Under the pieces are notes generated by a model. It did not search any database. It had not been told where the DNA came from and saw nothing but the letters and a program-made list of their open reading frames with translations. Made by a program: the position numbers and the translations under genes. From positions 1 through 21,724 of IMG/VR virus record IMGVR_UViG_3300031857_001595: a stretch of DNA of 21,724 nt; one strand, written 5' to 3'. How positions within the stretch are numbered: position 1 is the first letter of the stretch; each line of letters begins with the position of its first letter. The stretch is from a virus. This document shows, piece by piece, positions 14,401 to 20,959 of this stretch.

Positions 14401-14788
14401 GGCTACCCGCCTCGGTCCTGCGCGTCGGGCGGTAGAGGTGTCGTGGGATGAGGGCGTCGACGCGAAGCAGATCGCAGGCAACGACGCCAACTACGTGCGC
14501 CTCCACGCGAGCGGGCCGGGTATCGCCTCGGTCGCTGACGTGGCGCCCTCGATGCTGGGCGTGCTGGAGCAGCTGGACGGCGCAGTGACGCCGATCGTGT
14601 ACCTGCCGCGAGTCGTCCCGATGACAGGCGGCACGACGGTACGGACCATCGTAGAGCCTCCGCTGATGCTGTACGGGCGCATCCGTACCGAGTCGCTACA
14701 GGTGGATACCGTGCAGGGTGACGAGTACGACACGACGACGGGCGAGGTCTACCGCTTGGCGCGCGTGCGGATCGAAGAGGAGCTGTGA
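11474..14788 (+). CDS. Large tail-tip protein with a sialidase-like Asp-box region
   Basis: This 1104-residue protein follows the tape measure, with GGGAGG at about 11459-11464. Residues 1-100 form a distal-tail-like N-terminus (GSLQVQAIRAGMPGLDSAGITW). Residues 105-470 carry Asp-box-like repeats: TDTASTW (146-152), SDTDGATW (205-212), SADLGASF (265-272) and TDDVGATW (389-396). Each follows a short strand, as in BNR/sialidase beta-propellers. Residues 490-700 look like a lectin-type jelly roll with many Thr/Ser/Val strands, and the remainder is beta-rich to a short acidic C-terminus. The stop overlaps the next gene as GTGA. It is probably a virion tail-tip protein that binds or degrades a surface glycan. 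Two of the four boxes are degenerate, so the catalytic state is unknown. Confidence 0.75.
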   Translation: MATAITRSYLRGLLLPDPRLTYDAYSSTLSTATQAGPVPGEAVAAQDTYATLAAVGTQSAGGSLQVQAIRAGMPGLDSAGITWRNTGDPLYRGLDVPAIVSGFGNVAYTTTAGLYRDAYVFAASTDTLLVVYENTVQGSVRCSYRTDTASTWTDVQVFSHFGVTGSVYTTGARACGLELPSGRLLVFYAVEDASASTVNVGMSYSDTDGATWTRGQTGCLEAAISTTSQSIRRMRAAYLAGQIVLMVDVVDTSTAYSQRMAQYASADLGASFQLVDQYSGADLDNHGGFPDVAAQGDVYVLTYIRRENHATYGLLNRPWSRTLANAYAKFSAAVEARMQDASNPMSWATGTTTWADADMALCAAEGGRLYAVGRDAVAGGLDALAVRSTDDVGATWYGLGSSSHPTTKAMLWRGESVAVHPRYLSAAWQRGRMIVAHQHNSVTALAESSISIMAAGGWATVNLPSLSGAPTHARQVAWERTWLPYDLPQTMDAVSWAFTSTGAPTVAFDTAGMNVTGGVGDSATWTGSPTGTLQQGVIAEGWVDVNNGQSTIRVRAGVGGPASFEASVVATPTTISLLDVTGAVTIATVNTAAAASGVWLRIAVGRVATSGTGQCVAWYALGARGDAEDRAWVQVGASTALVQGASTTHRVQFTSGVGAGVIVNSVWRWMSYVSGAYAGTAQTGIYNVPANPGDLLARDLAAEPVYVAGGVSVYGTDGPAYRSDAWTIDAAYRYPIRAIHAEEEPSPRRAWRSTTTASEQIIAWELDGTLTSPFLGPARVLYLGGINFRTAYWEGRDGASVWQSIATIDAANGQTGLGFVLDHNIVTAATPFGGGYIDRTITANELAGAYWSSSGGTRVRPIAVNTPGVWPSLTTGDGTKVRMTITPQAGDPTNGNDGAIIMPSVTVIAAESASPSTEYNAYRLRIPAQTTSEGYFAIGVCVMGYFHVFGTQYSANRSQSMSPAYELVEGRGGARRATRLGPARRAVEVSWDEGVDAKQIAGNDANYVRLHASGPGIASVADVAPSMLGVLEQLDGAVTPIVYLPRVVPMTGGTTVRTIVEPPLMLYGRIRTESLQVDTVQGDEYDTTTGEVYRLARVRIEEEL

Positions 14789-16626
14789 GCGTGGATATCT
14801 ACTGGCTCCTCGACCTTGAGTTTGCCGGGCAGGTGCTGCGCCTGAGCACGACCGATCTCGACGTGTCGAGCGATGACGGCGTGCTCCACTACGATGGCGG
14901 GCTCGCGGAGGTCACGCTGTCGGAGGCCGTGGAGATCCTCGATAGCCAGCTGACCGAGGCGAGCGTCTCGATCTCGGCGGTGCTGCCCGTGGACGTGCCG
15001 ACGCTGATCGCGCGCGGTCATCGCCTCGAGGGCGCTACGGGCACGCTCGCGCTCTGGCGGGAGGGACAGACCTACGAGCAGCGCCGCGTGCGCCTGATCG
15101 GACGCGTGCAAGATCCCGAGTACGGCAGTCGCTACGAGCCGATCGACTTCACGCTCGCGGACGAGGTGTGGCAGACGGACATCGAGACGCCGCCGCTTGG
15201 CCTCGAGGTGACGGGTGCTACGTGGCCGGACAGCCTGCAGGACACGTACTTCGCGGGCTGGGCCGTAAAGCCTGACCTGTTCAGCTCGCTGCTAAGCGAG
15301 GATCTGAACCTGCCATACCCTGTCGTCTTCGGGAAGCCGGGGCGCACGTCAGGGCTGAGCGATCCTGCGTGGGAGGGATCCATCGCCGTCCACATCTCGC
15401 GCGATCGTGGGAGCGTCGGCGTGGCGGCTACACCCGGTCCTGCGATCGTCATCGCCGGGCACCGCGTCAACGCCGAGAGCGTGTACCTGTACACAGAGTC
15501 CATCAGCAACGCGACGTGGAACTTCCACAAGAGCGGTTTCCCGTTCGGCTTCCCGAGCGACAACGGCTTCCTTGTGGAGCACTGGACGGACGCGCGCGGG
15601 AACGTCGTGGCGGTCGTGCCTGGAGTGTCGCGCGGAGACACGACAGGAGCGGCGTCGGCGCTGGTAAACGGCGTGTCGGTGTGCACGCTCGGCAGCGACT
15701 ACATGAACAGCGAGCTCGGAGACGACTCCTACCGAGACTATGACGACGGCAATGGAAGCAAGGTCTACGTCCCGATTTACGTGGGATGGTACGACCGCAC
15801 GCGCTCGGATGAGGGCGGCGGTCTGATCGGTGACGACGGCGAGCTCGTGCGCGGCGCGGGTGACGTGCTGACGTACCTGCTGCGTCAGACGGGCATGCAG
15901 GTAGACGTAGGGCGCTGCGCCGCTGCTGCCAGCCTGCTCAACGACTTCAAGATCGACTGCGCGATCGACGCGCGCGTGAACATCTGGGAATGGCTCTCGG
16001 CCAACCTCCTGCCGATCCTGCCGTGCTCGATCGCCACCGGACCCGAGGGCCTCTACCCGGTCGTGTGGCGATACGACGCGACGGCGCGGGATGCACGCTG
16101 GGAGATCGACGTAGACGCGGATCCAACGATCTCGCGGGCGGGACGCGTGAAGATCGACTCGAGCAAGGTCGCCAACAAGTTCCGGATCGACTTCTGTCGC
16201 AACCGCCGTACCGACGAGCCGATGCAGTACCGAGGACTCGACGCGACCTACGATGCCGACGAGCCCAGCGTCCGAGGCTCGTACCTGTGTGCGGTGTCGC
16301 AGGCGCGCTACCGGACGACGCGCGACTCTGGTATCCGTGAGCAGCAGATCGACACGTCGATCGTGTGGGATGTGGCGACCGCAGACGCGATCCTCGCGGT
16401 ACAGGCGCGGGCCTATGCCTTGGCACGCCGCACGGTGTCGTATGTCGTGGGTGGCGAGCGCTGGGATGCGATCGAGCGCGGCGACATCGTGACGGTCACG
16501 GACTCGGAGATCGGCCTCGACGCACAGGTGGCGATGGTCCGAGAGGTCCAGTGGGATAGCTCTGGCAGCGTCGGCCTGAGCCTGCTGATCATCGAGGATC
16601 CCGCCCGCGATATACGGTCCGCGTAA
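14785..16626 (+). CDS. Tail hub / baseplate-like protein
   Basis: This 613-residue protein starts at GTG 14785, overlapping the previous stop as GTGA. Its first 130 residues are beta-rich (VLRLSTTDLDVSSDDGVLHYDGG and LWREGQTYEQRRVRLIGRVQD), like the opening domains of hub proteins. The motif LPYPVVFGKPG (176-186) matches a pattern I recall from siphophage tail hub proteins. The middle is Asp/Gly-rich; the C-terminal third has IWEWLSANLLPILPCS and closes with strands typical of hub barrel domains (GDIVTVTDSEIGLDAQVAMVREV). It would sit at the tail end below the tape measure and hold the fibres. Position after the tape measure and tip protein supports this; homology was not tested. Confidence 0.6.
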   Translation: MSVDIYWLLDLEFAGQVLRLSTTDLDVSSDDGVLHYDGGLAEVTLSEAVEILDSQLTEASVSISAVLPVDVPTLIARGHRLEGATGTLALWREGQTYEQRRVRLIGRVQDPEYGSRYEPIDFTLADEVWQTDIETPPLGLEVTGATWPDSLQDTYFAGWAVKPDLFSSLLSEDLNLPYPVVFGKPGRTSGLSDPAWEGSIAVHISRDRGSVGVAATPGPAIVIAGHRVNAESVYLYTESISNATWNFHKSGFPFGFPSDNGFLVEHWTDARGNVVAVVPGVSRGDTTGAASALVNGVSVCTLGSDYMNSELGDDSYRDYDDGNGSKVYVPIYVGWYDRTRSDEGGGLIGDDGELVRGAGDVLTYLLRQTGMQVDVGRCAAAASLLNDFKIDCAIDARVNIWEWLSANLLPILPCSIATGPEGLYPVVWRYDATARDARWEIDVDADPTISRAGRVKIDSSKVANKFRIDFCRNRRTDEPMQYRGLDATYDADEPSVRGSYLCAVSQARYRTTRDSGIREQQIDTSIVWDVATADAILAVQARAYALARRTVSYVVGGERWDAIERGDIVTVTDSEIGLDAQVAMVREVQWDSSGSVGLSLLIIEDPARDIRSA

Positions 16627-17147
16627 TGCCAGCAGCGCGCCGCCCACTCCTCCCGCCGAAAGCCAACATGAACGCTCGCGTCGGCGTGCGGGTCAACGCG
16701 GCAGGCGGCGGTACGACCGAGTACCTACGCCGGGCTGTGCGGTTCCTGGCGGGGAGCGGGATCACGCTGGCTCTCGTGGACGACAGCGCCAACGAAGAGG
16801 CCGAGCTCACGATCACGAGCACAGGTGGCGGCGGGTCGGCGCCGACGACGCAGGTGATGTCTTACCGGCTGTTCACGGCCGGCGTAGGCGCCGCGTCCAC
16901 GACGGCACTGACGACGGACTACACGATCGCCGTAGACCCGACGACGACGGCAGCGACCGTCAATCTGCCGGCTGCGTCCACGGTCACCGGGCAGCTGTTC
17001 GTCGTGAAGCACGTCAATAGCAGCGCCAACACGGTGACGATCGACGCGAGCGGCAGCGAGACGATCGACGGTAATCTCACGCTGCTCCTCACGGCGTACA
17101 ACTCCGCGACAGTGCAGAGTACTGGCTCTGCGTGGGTGATCCTATGA
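16626..17147 (+). CDS. Tail fibre-like structural protein
   Basis: This 173-residue protein overlaps the hub stop as TAATG. After a basic start it has AVRFLAGSGITLALVDDSANEEAEL (residues about 37-61), a pattern frequent near the N-terminus of phage fibres and spikes. A Gly-rich hinge (TGGGGSAP) follows, then a C-terminal domain with VNLPAASTVTGQLFVVKHVNSS, NTVTIDASGSETIDG and a final VQSTGSAWVIL. The last block is a widespread module in phage fibre and surface proteins. It is likely exposed on the tail and either contacts receptors or carries other fibres. The exact receptor cannot be read. Confidence 0.78.
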   Translation: MPAARRPLLPPKANMNARVGVRVNAAGGGTTEYLRRAVRFLAGSGITLALVDDSANEEAELTITSTGGGGSAPTTQVMSYRLFTAGVGAASTTALTTDYTIAVDPTTTAATVNLPAASTVTGQLFVVKHVNSSANTVTIDASGSETIDGNLTLLLTAYNSATVQSTGSAWVIL

Positions 17148-17413
17148 GCTACCTCGTACCTCCGACGACGACGGCAGCACGCGCGCCGCTCGTCACTGAC
17201 GACGCAGGCGACGGCTACCGGATCGGCTGGATCTGGGTCGATACTGCCGCTCGTGCTGTGTACATGCTCGCGGACGCGGCGGTAGGCGCTGCCGTGTGGC
17301 GCCATGTCGGCGCCGCGCTGCTTCTCTCCTACGCCAGCACTGCTACCGACATCGACTACCAAAAGGCCGGCGCTGTCGCAGCGTTCGCGCCTGCCGACTT
17401 CCGGGTGAACTGA
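17144..17413 (+). CDS. Small virion-associated protein with a GYRIGWIWVD motif
   Basis: The start at ATG 17144 overlaps the previous stop as ATGA and has GGGTGAT upstream; a start at 17132 is less likely. The 89-residue product has an extended Thr/Ala-rich N-terminus followed by DDAGDGYRIGWIWVDTAARAVYML and AAVGAAVWRHVG. This GY-x-G-x-W-VD ... Y ... GAAVW pattern is common in small domains of phage fibre proteins and in accessory genes beside them. The C-terminus (DIDYQKAGAVAAFAPADFRVN) has no clear motif. It is probably a fibre component or fibre-associated protein encoded with its neighbours, since the three adjacent genes overlap or nearly touch. Confidence 0.7.
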   Translation: MSYLVPPTTTAARAPLVTDDAGDGYRIGWIWVDTAARAVYMLADAAVGAAVWRHVGAALLLSYASTATDIDYQKAGAVAAFAPADFRVN

Positions 17414-17415
17414 CC

Positions 17416-18387
17416 ATGCCAAACCCAACGCTCAACTGGCGCTATGTCGGAGTGCAGACCTTCACGGCGGGATCTTTGCCGGGCACGCTCGACGCGCTGT
17501 ACACGCTCGGCATCGCGACGACGTATGCAGACGGATCCGCGCGTGCGCCTGGTACGGGTAGCGCGTGGACGTGGGCGCGTGAGCAGACGAGCGGCACGAC
17601 GGTCGCCGTCTACGGCAACCCGCCGACGAACGCGCTCGGCATGCGCTACATCCTCGCCGGATCGACCTCGGCGGTCGCGTATACGGTGCTGACGCCAGAC
17701 ACCGCGACGGCTACCGGGCAGCTCGTCGGCGCCATGCAGAAGGGCGCGGGGGCGTTCACGACGTGGGGCTCCGCTACGCCGTTCACGAACGGCGGTTTCA
17801 GCGGCTACTGGCGAGCCGCACGCCCACACGCGACGGTCGCATACGACAGCATCTCTCTATGGGAGTCGCAAGAGGGCTGCATGGTGCAGCTGGCGCAGGC
17901 GAGCACGGGCAGCACGTCGATCAACGGGTTCGGCGCGCTGTTCGACCCGGTCGGCAGCACGGCCAATCAGGCCGAGAGCGACGGGCGCCTCTACAGCATG
18001 TTCACCGCCGGGTCGCTGAGCGTGACGAGCACTACGATTTTCAACACTGCCGGCGATGGGTCATCGTTCGGCCAGCACGTCGCGACGGTCAATGGATCAC
18101 ACGCCGGCTTCTTCACACCGGGCGCGAACACGATCCGCACGAGCTTGCGGTTCGGGGCGTTCACTCCGTCGAGCACGCTCACGACCGCCGATAGCGAGCC
18201 GGTCGGGATCCCGCTGGCGATCACGGATCTGGTCACGGGCAACTTTCGCGGCGCCTCGCGTCAGTGGTACGTGACCAAGGACCAGTTTTCCCGCGTGACC
18301 GTCATCGTGGCGCCCAACACGATCGGCTACACGGTCGCAGCGACGACGAACACGACGGCAGGCGATGCCGTTATGGTGAGGTACTGA
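17416..18387 (+). CDS. Beta-rich fibre or receptor-contact protein
   Basis: The ATG at 17416 lies 2 bases after the previous stop, with GGGTGAAC upstream; longer in-frame starts would run through the 89-residue gene and are rejected. The 323-residue product is Thr/Ser/Gly/Ala-rich and strand-forming throughout. Landmarks are NWRYVGVQTFTAG at the start, FSGYWRAARPHATVAYDSISLWES in the middle and RQWYVTKDQFSRVTVIVAPNTIGYTV near the end. I do not recognise a named family. The composition, the fibre neighbours on both sides and a small gene just downstream point to an exposed tail adhesin or capsid/tail decoration protein. Confidence 0.7.
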   Translation: MPNPTLNWRYVGVQTFTAGSLPGTLDALYTLGIATTYADGSARAPGTGSAWTWAREQTSGTTVAVYGNPPTNALGMRYILAGSTSAVAYTVLTPDTATATGQLVGAMQKGAGAFTTWGSATPFTNGGFSGYWRAARPHATVAYDSISLWESQEGCMVQLAQASTGSTSINGFGALFDPVGSTANQAESDGRLYSMFTAGSLSVTSTTIFNTAGDGSSFGQHVATVNGSHAGFFTPGANTIRTSLRFGAFTPSSTLTTADSEPVGIPLAITDLVTGNFRGASRQWYVTKDQFSRVTVIVAPNTIGYTVAATTNTTAGDAVMVRY

Positions 18388-18388
18388 C

Positions 18389-18574
18389 ATGCTCGACTAC
18401 TTGAGTGCGGTGTGCGCCGCGAACCCTGACATTGCCACGCTCATGGTGCCGCAGCGCGTACACGACGAGGCGGGCGTGGACATCGTAGACGGTCGCGCGC
18501 TTGTCGTCTGGACAGAGGAGTACTGCGAGGGACTACGGGTGGACGGTAGCCTCGTCGTGCGCTTCTTCGCATAG
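18389..18574 (+). CDS. Small unknown protein after a fibre gene (61 residues)
   Basis: The ATG follows the previous stop by one base, and GGTGAGG lies upstream. The 61-residue product has a hydrophobic N-terminal helix (LDYLSAVCAANPDIATLMV), then a compact strand-rich part with VDIVDGRALVVWTEEYCEG and LVVRFFA at the end. It has no transmembrane signature and no recognised motif. A comparable 65-residue gene follows the glycine-rich adhesin at 20762, so a small partner after each adhesin is possible. The size and position also allow a fibre-assembly helper, but no sequence evidence supports that. Confidence 0.6.
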   Translation: MLDYLSAVCAANPDIATLMVPQRVHDEAGVDIVDGRALVVWTEEYCEGLRVDGSLVVRFFA

Positions 18575-18583
18575 GGCGCCGCG

Positions 18584-18592
18584 TGCTATAAC
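18584..18592 (+). promoter_or_regulatory. Candidate extended -10 promoter of the lysis genes
   Basis: TGCTATAAC at 18584-18592 matches an extended -10 (TGN plus TATAAC). No convincing -35 is present (TTCTTC at 18563-18568 is weak), as is common for extended -10 promoters. The element lies in a 34-base intergenic gap directly before the holin candidate at 18609. A start near 18599 would leave only about 10 bases of leader. Confidence 0.45.
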
Positions 18593-18608
18593 GGCGCGAG
18601 AGGTGGCC

Positions 18609-18842
18609 ATGACAGACGGCGACTCCAGCGCTCTCGCGTCATTGTTTGCGCAACACATGAAGCAGACCTCGATCGACCGCCGCGAGCAGACTGCCGAGTT
18701 TACGCGCGGGCTGGATGGCCTCCGCAGCGACATCCGCATCCTCGGCGCCCTCGCCCTCCTCGGCATCCTGGCGCTCGCCGGGATCCAAGTGACTACTGAT
18801 CACGTCACCTTTACGCCGCCCGTGGCGCAGGCGGCAGAATGA
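18609..18842 (+). CDS. Single-transmembrane holin candidate
   Basis: The ATG at 18609 follows AGAGGTGG; an upstream in-frame start at 18501 lies inside the previous gene and is rejected. The 77-residue protein has a polar, charged helix (residues 10-42, with several Arg and Glu), one strong membrane segment at about 44-61 (ILGALALLGILALAGIQV) and a short C-terminal tail. It immediately precedes and overlaps the endolysin gene as ATGA. Small membrane proteins in this position are usually holins, which open the inner membrane at the programmed time. One membrane segment fits the T4-type class but is not diagnostic. It could also be another lysis-associated membrane protein. Confidence 0.65.
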   Translation: MTDGDSSALASLFAQHMKQTSIDRREQTAEFTRGLDGLRSDIRILGALALLGILALAGIQVTTDHVTFTPPVAQAAE

Positions 18843-19309
18843 GCGACGTGTCCAAACACTTCTCGTGGGCTGAGCTGACCCGCACGGGCTCGACCGAGCT
18901 CCAGCAGATCAACCGGCACGAGGCCGAGCAGTGTCGTGCGGCGCTGACGGCGCTCGCTACGACGATCCTCGAGCCGATCCGCGCGAAGTTCGGCCCGTTG
19001 AAAGTGAATAGTGCCTTCAGGGGGCCGAGCGTGAACGCGAAGGTCGGCGGCAGTAAGACCTCGCAGCATCTACGCGGCGAAGCTGCTGACATCGTGGCGC
19101 CCTCGGTCACCGTCGAGGAGCTCCACCGCTGGATCATCGAGGAGTCGGGCCTGCCATATGGGCAGTGCATCCTGGAGAAGACTTCACCCGCGCGTCCGTT
19201 CTCGTGGGTGCATGTTTCGCTCGGGGAGCCGTGGCGCAAGGATACACTGTGTCGGCAGGCGCTCGTCTACGACGGCGCTGGTCACTACACGACGTGGGAG
19301 GCAAAATGA
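18839..19309 (+). CDS. Endolysin, M15A-type D-Ala-D-Ala peptidase
   Basis: This 156-residue protein starts in an ATGA overlap with the holin candidate. It shows the M15A pattern clearly: SAFRGPSVNAKVGGS followed by the zinc ligands H77 in SQH, D84 in AADI and H125 in WVHVS, with a Glu-containing ILEK strand between them. Family members hydrolyse peptide bonds in peptidoglycan stems or cross-bridges. There is no signal peptide, so it would rely on the holin for release, and no wall-binding domain, which is the globular form common for Gram-negative hosts. Length is normal for a single-domain enzyme and all three metal ligands are present. Confidence 0.93.
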   Translation: MSDVSKHFSWAELTRTGSTELQQINRHEAEQCRAALTALATTILEPIRAKFGPLKVNSAFRGPSVNAKVGGSKTSQHLRGEAADIVAPSVTVEELHRWIIEESGLPYGQCILEKTSPARPFSWVHVSLGEPWRKDTLCRQALVYDGAGHYTTWEAK

Positions 19310-19491
19310 AGATCGACGCTGCCGAAGCTGCCGAGATCGCCGTGGAAGCGGCGCAGCTGATCGCTCATCTACAGGGCGCGCTTCGCAAGGACGACGATGG
19401 CGTCGTGCGCCTTGATCCGGTCGAAGGGCGTAAGCTGGTGAAGCACCTGCTCAGCCTCACCAAGTCGATCTCCTTCGCCCTCCTCGACTGA
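19306..19491 (+). CDS. Small helical protein downstream of the endolysin (61 residues)
   Basis: The ATG at 19306 overlaps the endolysin stop as ATGA and has GGGAGG 4 bases upstream; a longer frame from 19165 is an overlap artefact. The 61-residue product has an Ala/Glu/Ile N-terminal helix (DAAEAAEIAVEAAQLIAHLQGAL), a polar turn (RKDDDGVVRLDP) and a second helix (GRKLVKHLLSLTKSISFALLD). It has no membrane segment, lipobox or signal peptide, so it is not an obvious spanin. Tight linkage to the lysis pair suggests the same transcript, but a lysis role is not shown. Confidence 0.65.
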   Translation: MKIDAAEAAEIAVEAAQLIAHLQGALRKDDDGVVRLDPVEGRKLVKHLLSLTKSISFALLD

Positions 19492-19499
19492 GGTAGACC

Positions 19500-19877
19500 A
19501 TGCCAACCCCGATCTATCGCATCATCACGTCGGCCTCGGGCACGCTATCCAGCGCAGGCAGCAGCACGAAGGCGACGATCTCTCTGGGCGACTCGTTGAA
19601 GGTCGTGCGCCTCTACCGAGTCAAGGTGCTTCGGACGGCAGGGACGGCGACGACGTTCACCCCGCGTATCTACTCGGCCTCGGGTGGCACGGCAGGCGCG
19701 ATCACGCAGGAGTTCGCAGGCAGCACGACGGCGATCGCGGACCTGTGCGACGTGGCGCTCGACGGCGTGTACTGCACGACGGACGCAGCAGGCGCGATCT
19801 ATCTTGAGCCTGGACCCACGGGCGTGAGCACGGACAACGTGTTCTCATATCAGATCGTCTATGAGGTGCTCGCATGA
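19500..19877 (+). CDS. Small beta-rich virion protein (125 residues)
   Basis: This 125-residue protein is strand-forming and Thr/Ala/Gly-rich: LSSAGSSTKATISLGDSLKVVRLYRVKVL at the start and AIYLEPGPTGVSTDNVFSYQIVYEVLA at the end. The general look is a small jelly-roll or Ig-like structural domain. Its start region (TGAGGTAGACCATGCC) is identical over 16 bases to that of the tail-tube gene. The stop overlaps the glycine-rich adhesin gene as ATGA, which ties the two together. A base, collar or anchor for that adhesin is a reasonable inference; no family is recognised. Confidence 0.68.
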   Translation: MPTPIYRIITSASGTLSSAGSSTKATISLGDSLKVVRLYRVKVLRTAGTATTFTPRIYSASGGTAGAITQEFAGSTTAIADLCDVALDGVYCTTDAAGAIYLEPGPTGVSTDNVFSYQIVYEVLA

Positions 19878-20758
19878 CCACACAGGCGAAGCCGACATCC
19901 ACGCGGCAGGCTGGCGGCGCTACGATCACCGGGGTCTATGGCAACGGCGGCGATGGCGTCCTCTCGGTTGTCGGCACTTACACGCAGACGACGGAGCGCC
20001 ACTGGCAGACGCTGACGATCCCGAGCGGCGGCATCTACAAGCCGAGCGGACATCGCACGATGGTTCGCGGCACCTGCACGATCGACGCGGGCGGCTCGTT
20101 CAACGACGACGGCAACAGCGGCGCCTCGGGCGGCGCTGCCATCGCGGCGCGTCAGTGGCTCGGTGGAGCGGCGGGCGCGGGTGGCACCTCGCGCAACACG
20201 ACGGGCAGCGGCAACCCGGGCGGGGGCTCGGGTGGCGGCAGCTCGCCTAACGATACCGGGGCTGCGCCTACGGGCGGCGCGGGTGGACAGGGCTCGGGCG
20301 CCTACCTCGGTGGCGCGGGCGGTGGAGCAGCTGCGCCTTCTCCGGTCGTGCGTGCTGCTGGTCACTGGTATCAGGGCCGGTACGGTGCCACGGCGTTCAA
20401 CGGTGGCGGCGGCGGCGGGTCGGGTGGGTGCATCGTGAACACGGACGCGCCTGTCTCGGGTCGTGGCGGCGGCGGTGCTGGGATCGTGTGGCTGGCAGCT
20501 GCCACGCTGGCCAACAGCGGCACGATCAGCGCGAACGGCGGCGCAGGCGAGAACGCGAGCGGCACGGCTACCCTCGGCGGCGCAGGTGGCGGCGGCGGCG
20601 GCGCTGGTGGCATCGTCTGGCTGATCACCAACACGCCGGCTGGACAGTGCGGGACCGTCACTGCGAACGGCGGCACGGGTGGCACGGGCATCGGGTCCGG
20701 CACTACCGGATCGACCGGCACCGCTGGCTCTGTCTGTCTCGTCAGCTTCGGAGGCTAA
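19874..20758 (+). CDS. Glycine-rich adhesin, polyglycine-helix type
   Basis: This 294-residue protein has two parts. Residues 1-85 form a beta domain (ATITGVYGNGGDGVLSVVG, WQTLTIPSGGIYKPSGHRTMV, GTCTIDAGGSFNDDG) like the opening of glycine-rich surface proteins. Residues 85-294 are dominated by Gly-rich runs broken by short hydrophobic strands. An approximate repeat of about 43 residues is visible: GIVWL at 203-207 and 246-250, and GTISANGG (216-223) with GTVTANGG (260-267). Such Gly-rich sequence can pack as polyglycine-II helices, as in the adhesin of phage S16. It would bind the host receptor through its variable loops. The structure class is inferred from composition. Confidence 0.72.
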   Translation: MTTQAKPTSTRQAGGATITGVYGNGGDGVLSVVGTYTQTTERHWQTLTIPSGGIYKPSGHRTMVRGTCTIDAGGSFNDDGNSGASGGAAIAARQWLGGAAGAGGTSRNTTGSGNPGGGSGGGSSPNDTGAAPTGGAGGQGSGAYLGGAGGGAAAPSPVVRAAGHWYQGRYGATAFNGGGGGGSGGCIVNTDAPVSGRGGGGAGIVWLAAATLANSGTISANGGAGENASGTATLGGAGGGGGGAGGIVWLITNTPAGQCGTVTANGGTGGTGIGSGTTGSTGTAGSVCLVSFGG

Positions 20759-20761
20759 GCC

Positions 20762-20959
20762 ATGCAGGATCTTCTGATCGTCCCGCCGACGTGGAGCGCC
20801 TCTGAGGCGACCGCGCTCGCCGTCTCCGAGTGCTGCGTGGCGTACCTCGTGGGCATCCCGCCCGTGTACGCCATGCAGGCCGACGCACAGGGATGGACTG
20901 TCCCGTGCGTCGTGACCGAGGATGCTGACGGGTCGATCAGCGCATGGCGGGCGGTCTAA
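20762..20959 (+). CDS. Small unknown protein after the glycine-rich adhesin (65 residues)
   Basis: The ATG lies 3 bases after the adhesin stop. The 65-residue product has a helical N-terminal half (SASEATALAVSECCVAYLVGIPPVYAM) and a strand-forming acidic end (WTVPCVVTEDADGSISAWRAV). Three cysteines are present (C24, C25 and C49). No motif is recognised. Direct linkage to the adhesin suggests a partner, chaperone or small structural role. The stop overlaps the next gene as TAATG. Confidence 0.6.
   Translation: MQDLLIVPPTWSASEATALAVSECCVAYLVGIPPVYAMQADAQGWTVPCVVTEDADGSISAWRAV

Noticed and set aside
17296-17415. Upstream start of the 323-residue fibre-like gene
   Set aside because: The added 40 residues are Arg-rich out-of-frame sequence of the 89-residue gene; ATG 17416 has a ribosome site and adjoins the previous stop.
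20100-20720. GGC/GGT-rich DNA looking like a low-complexity or tandem repeat
   Set aside because: There is no exact repeat unit at the DNA level; the pattern follows from the Gly-rich protein.
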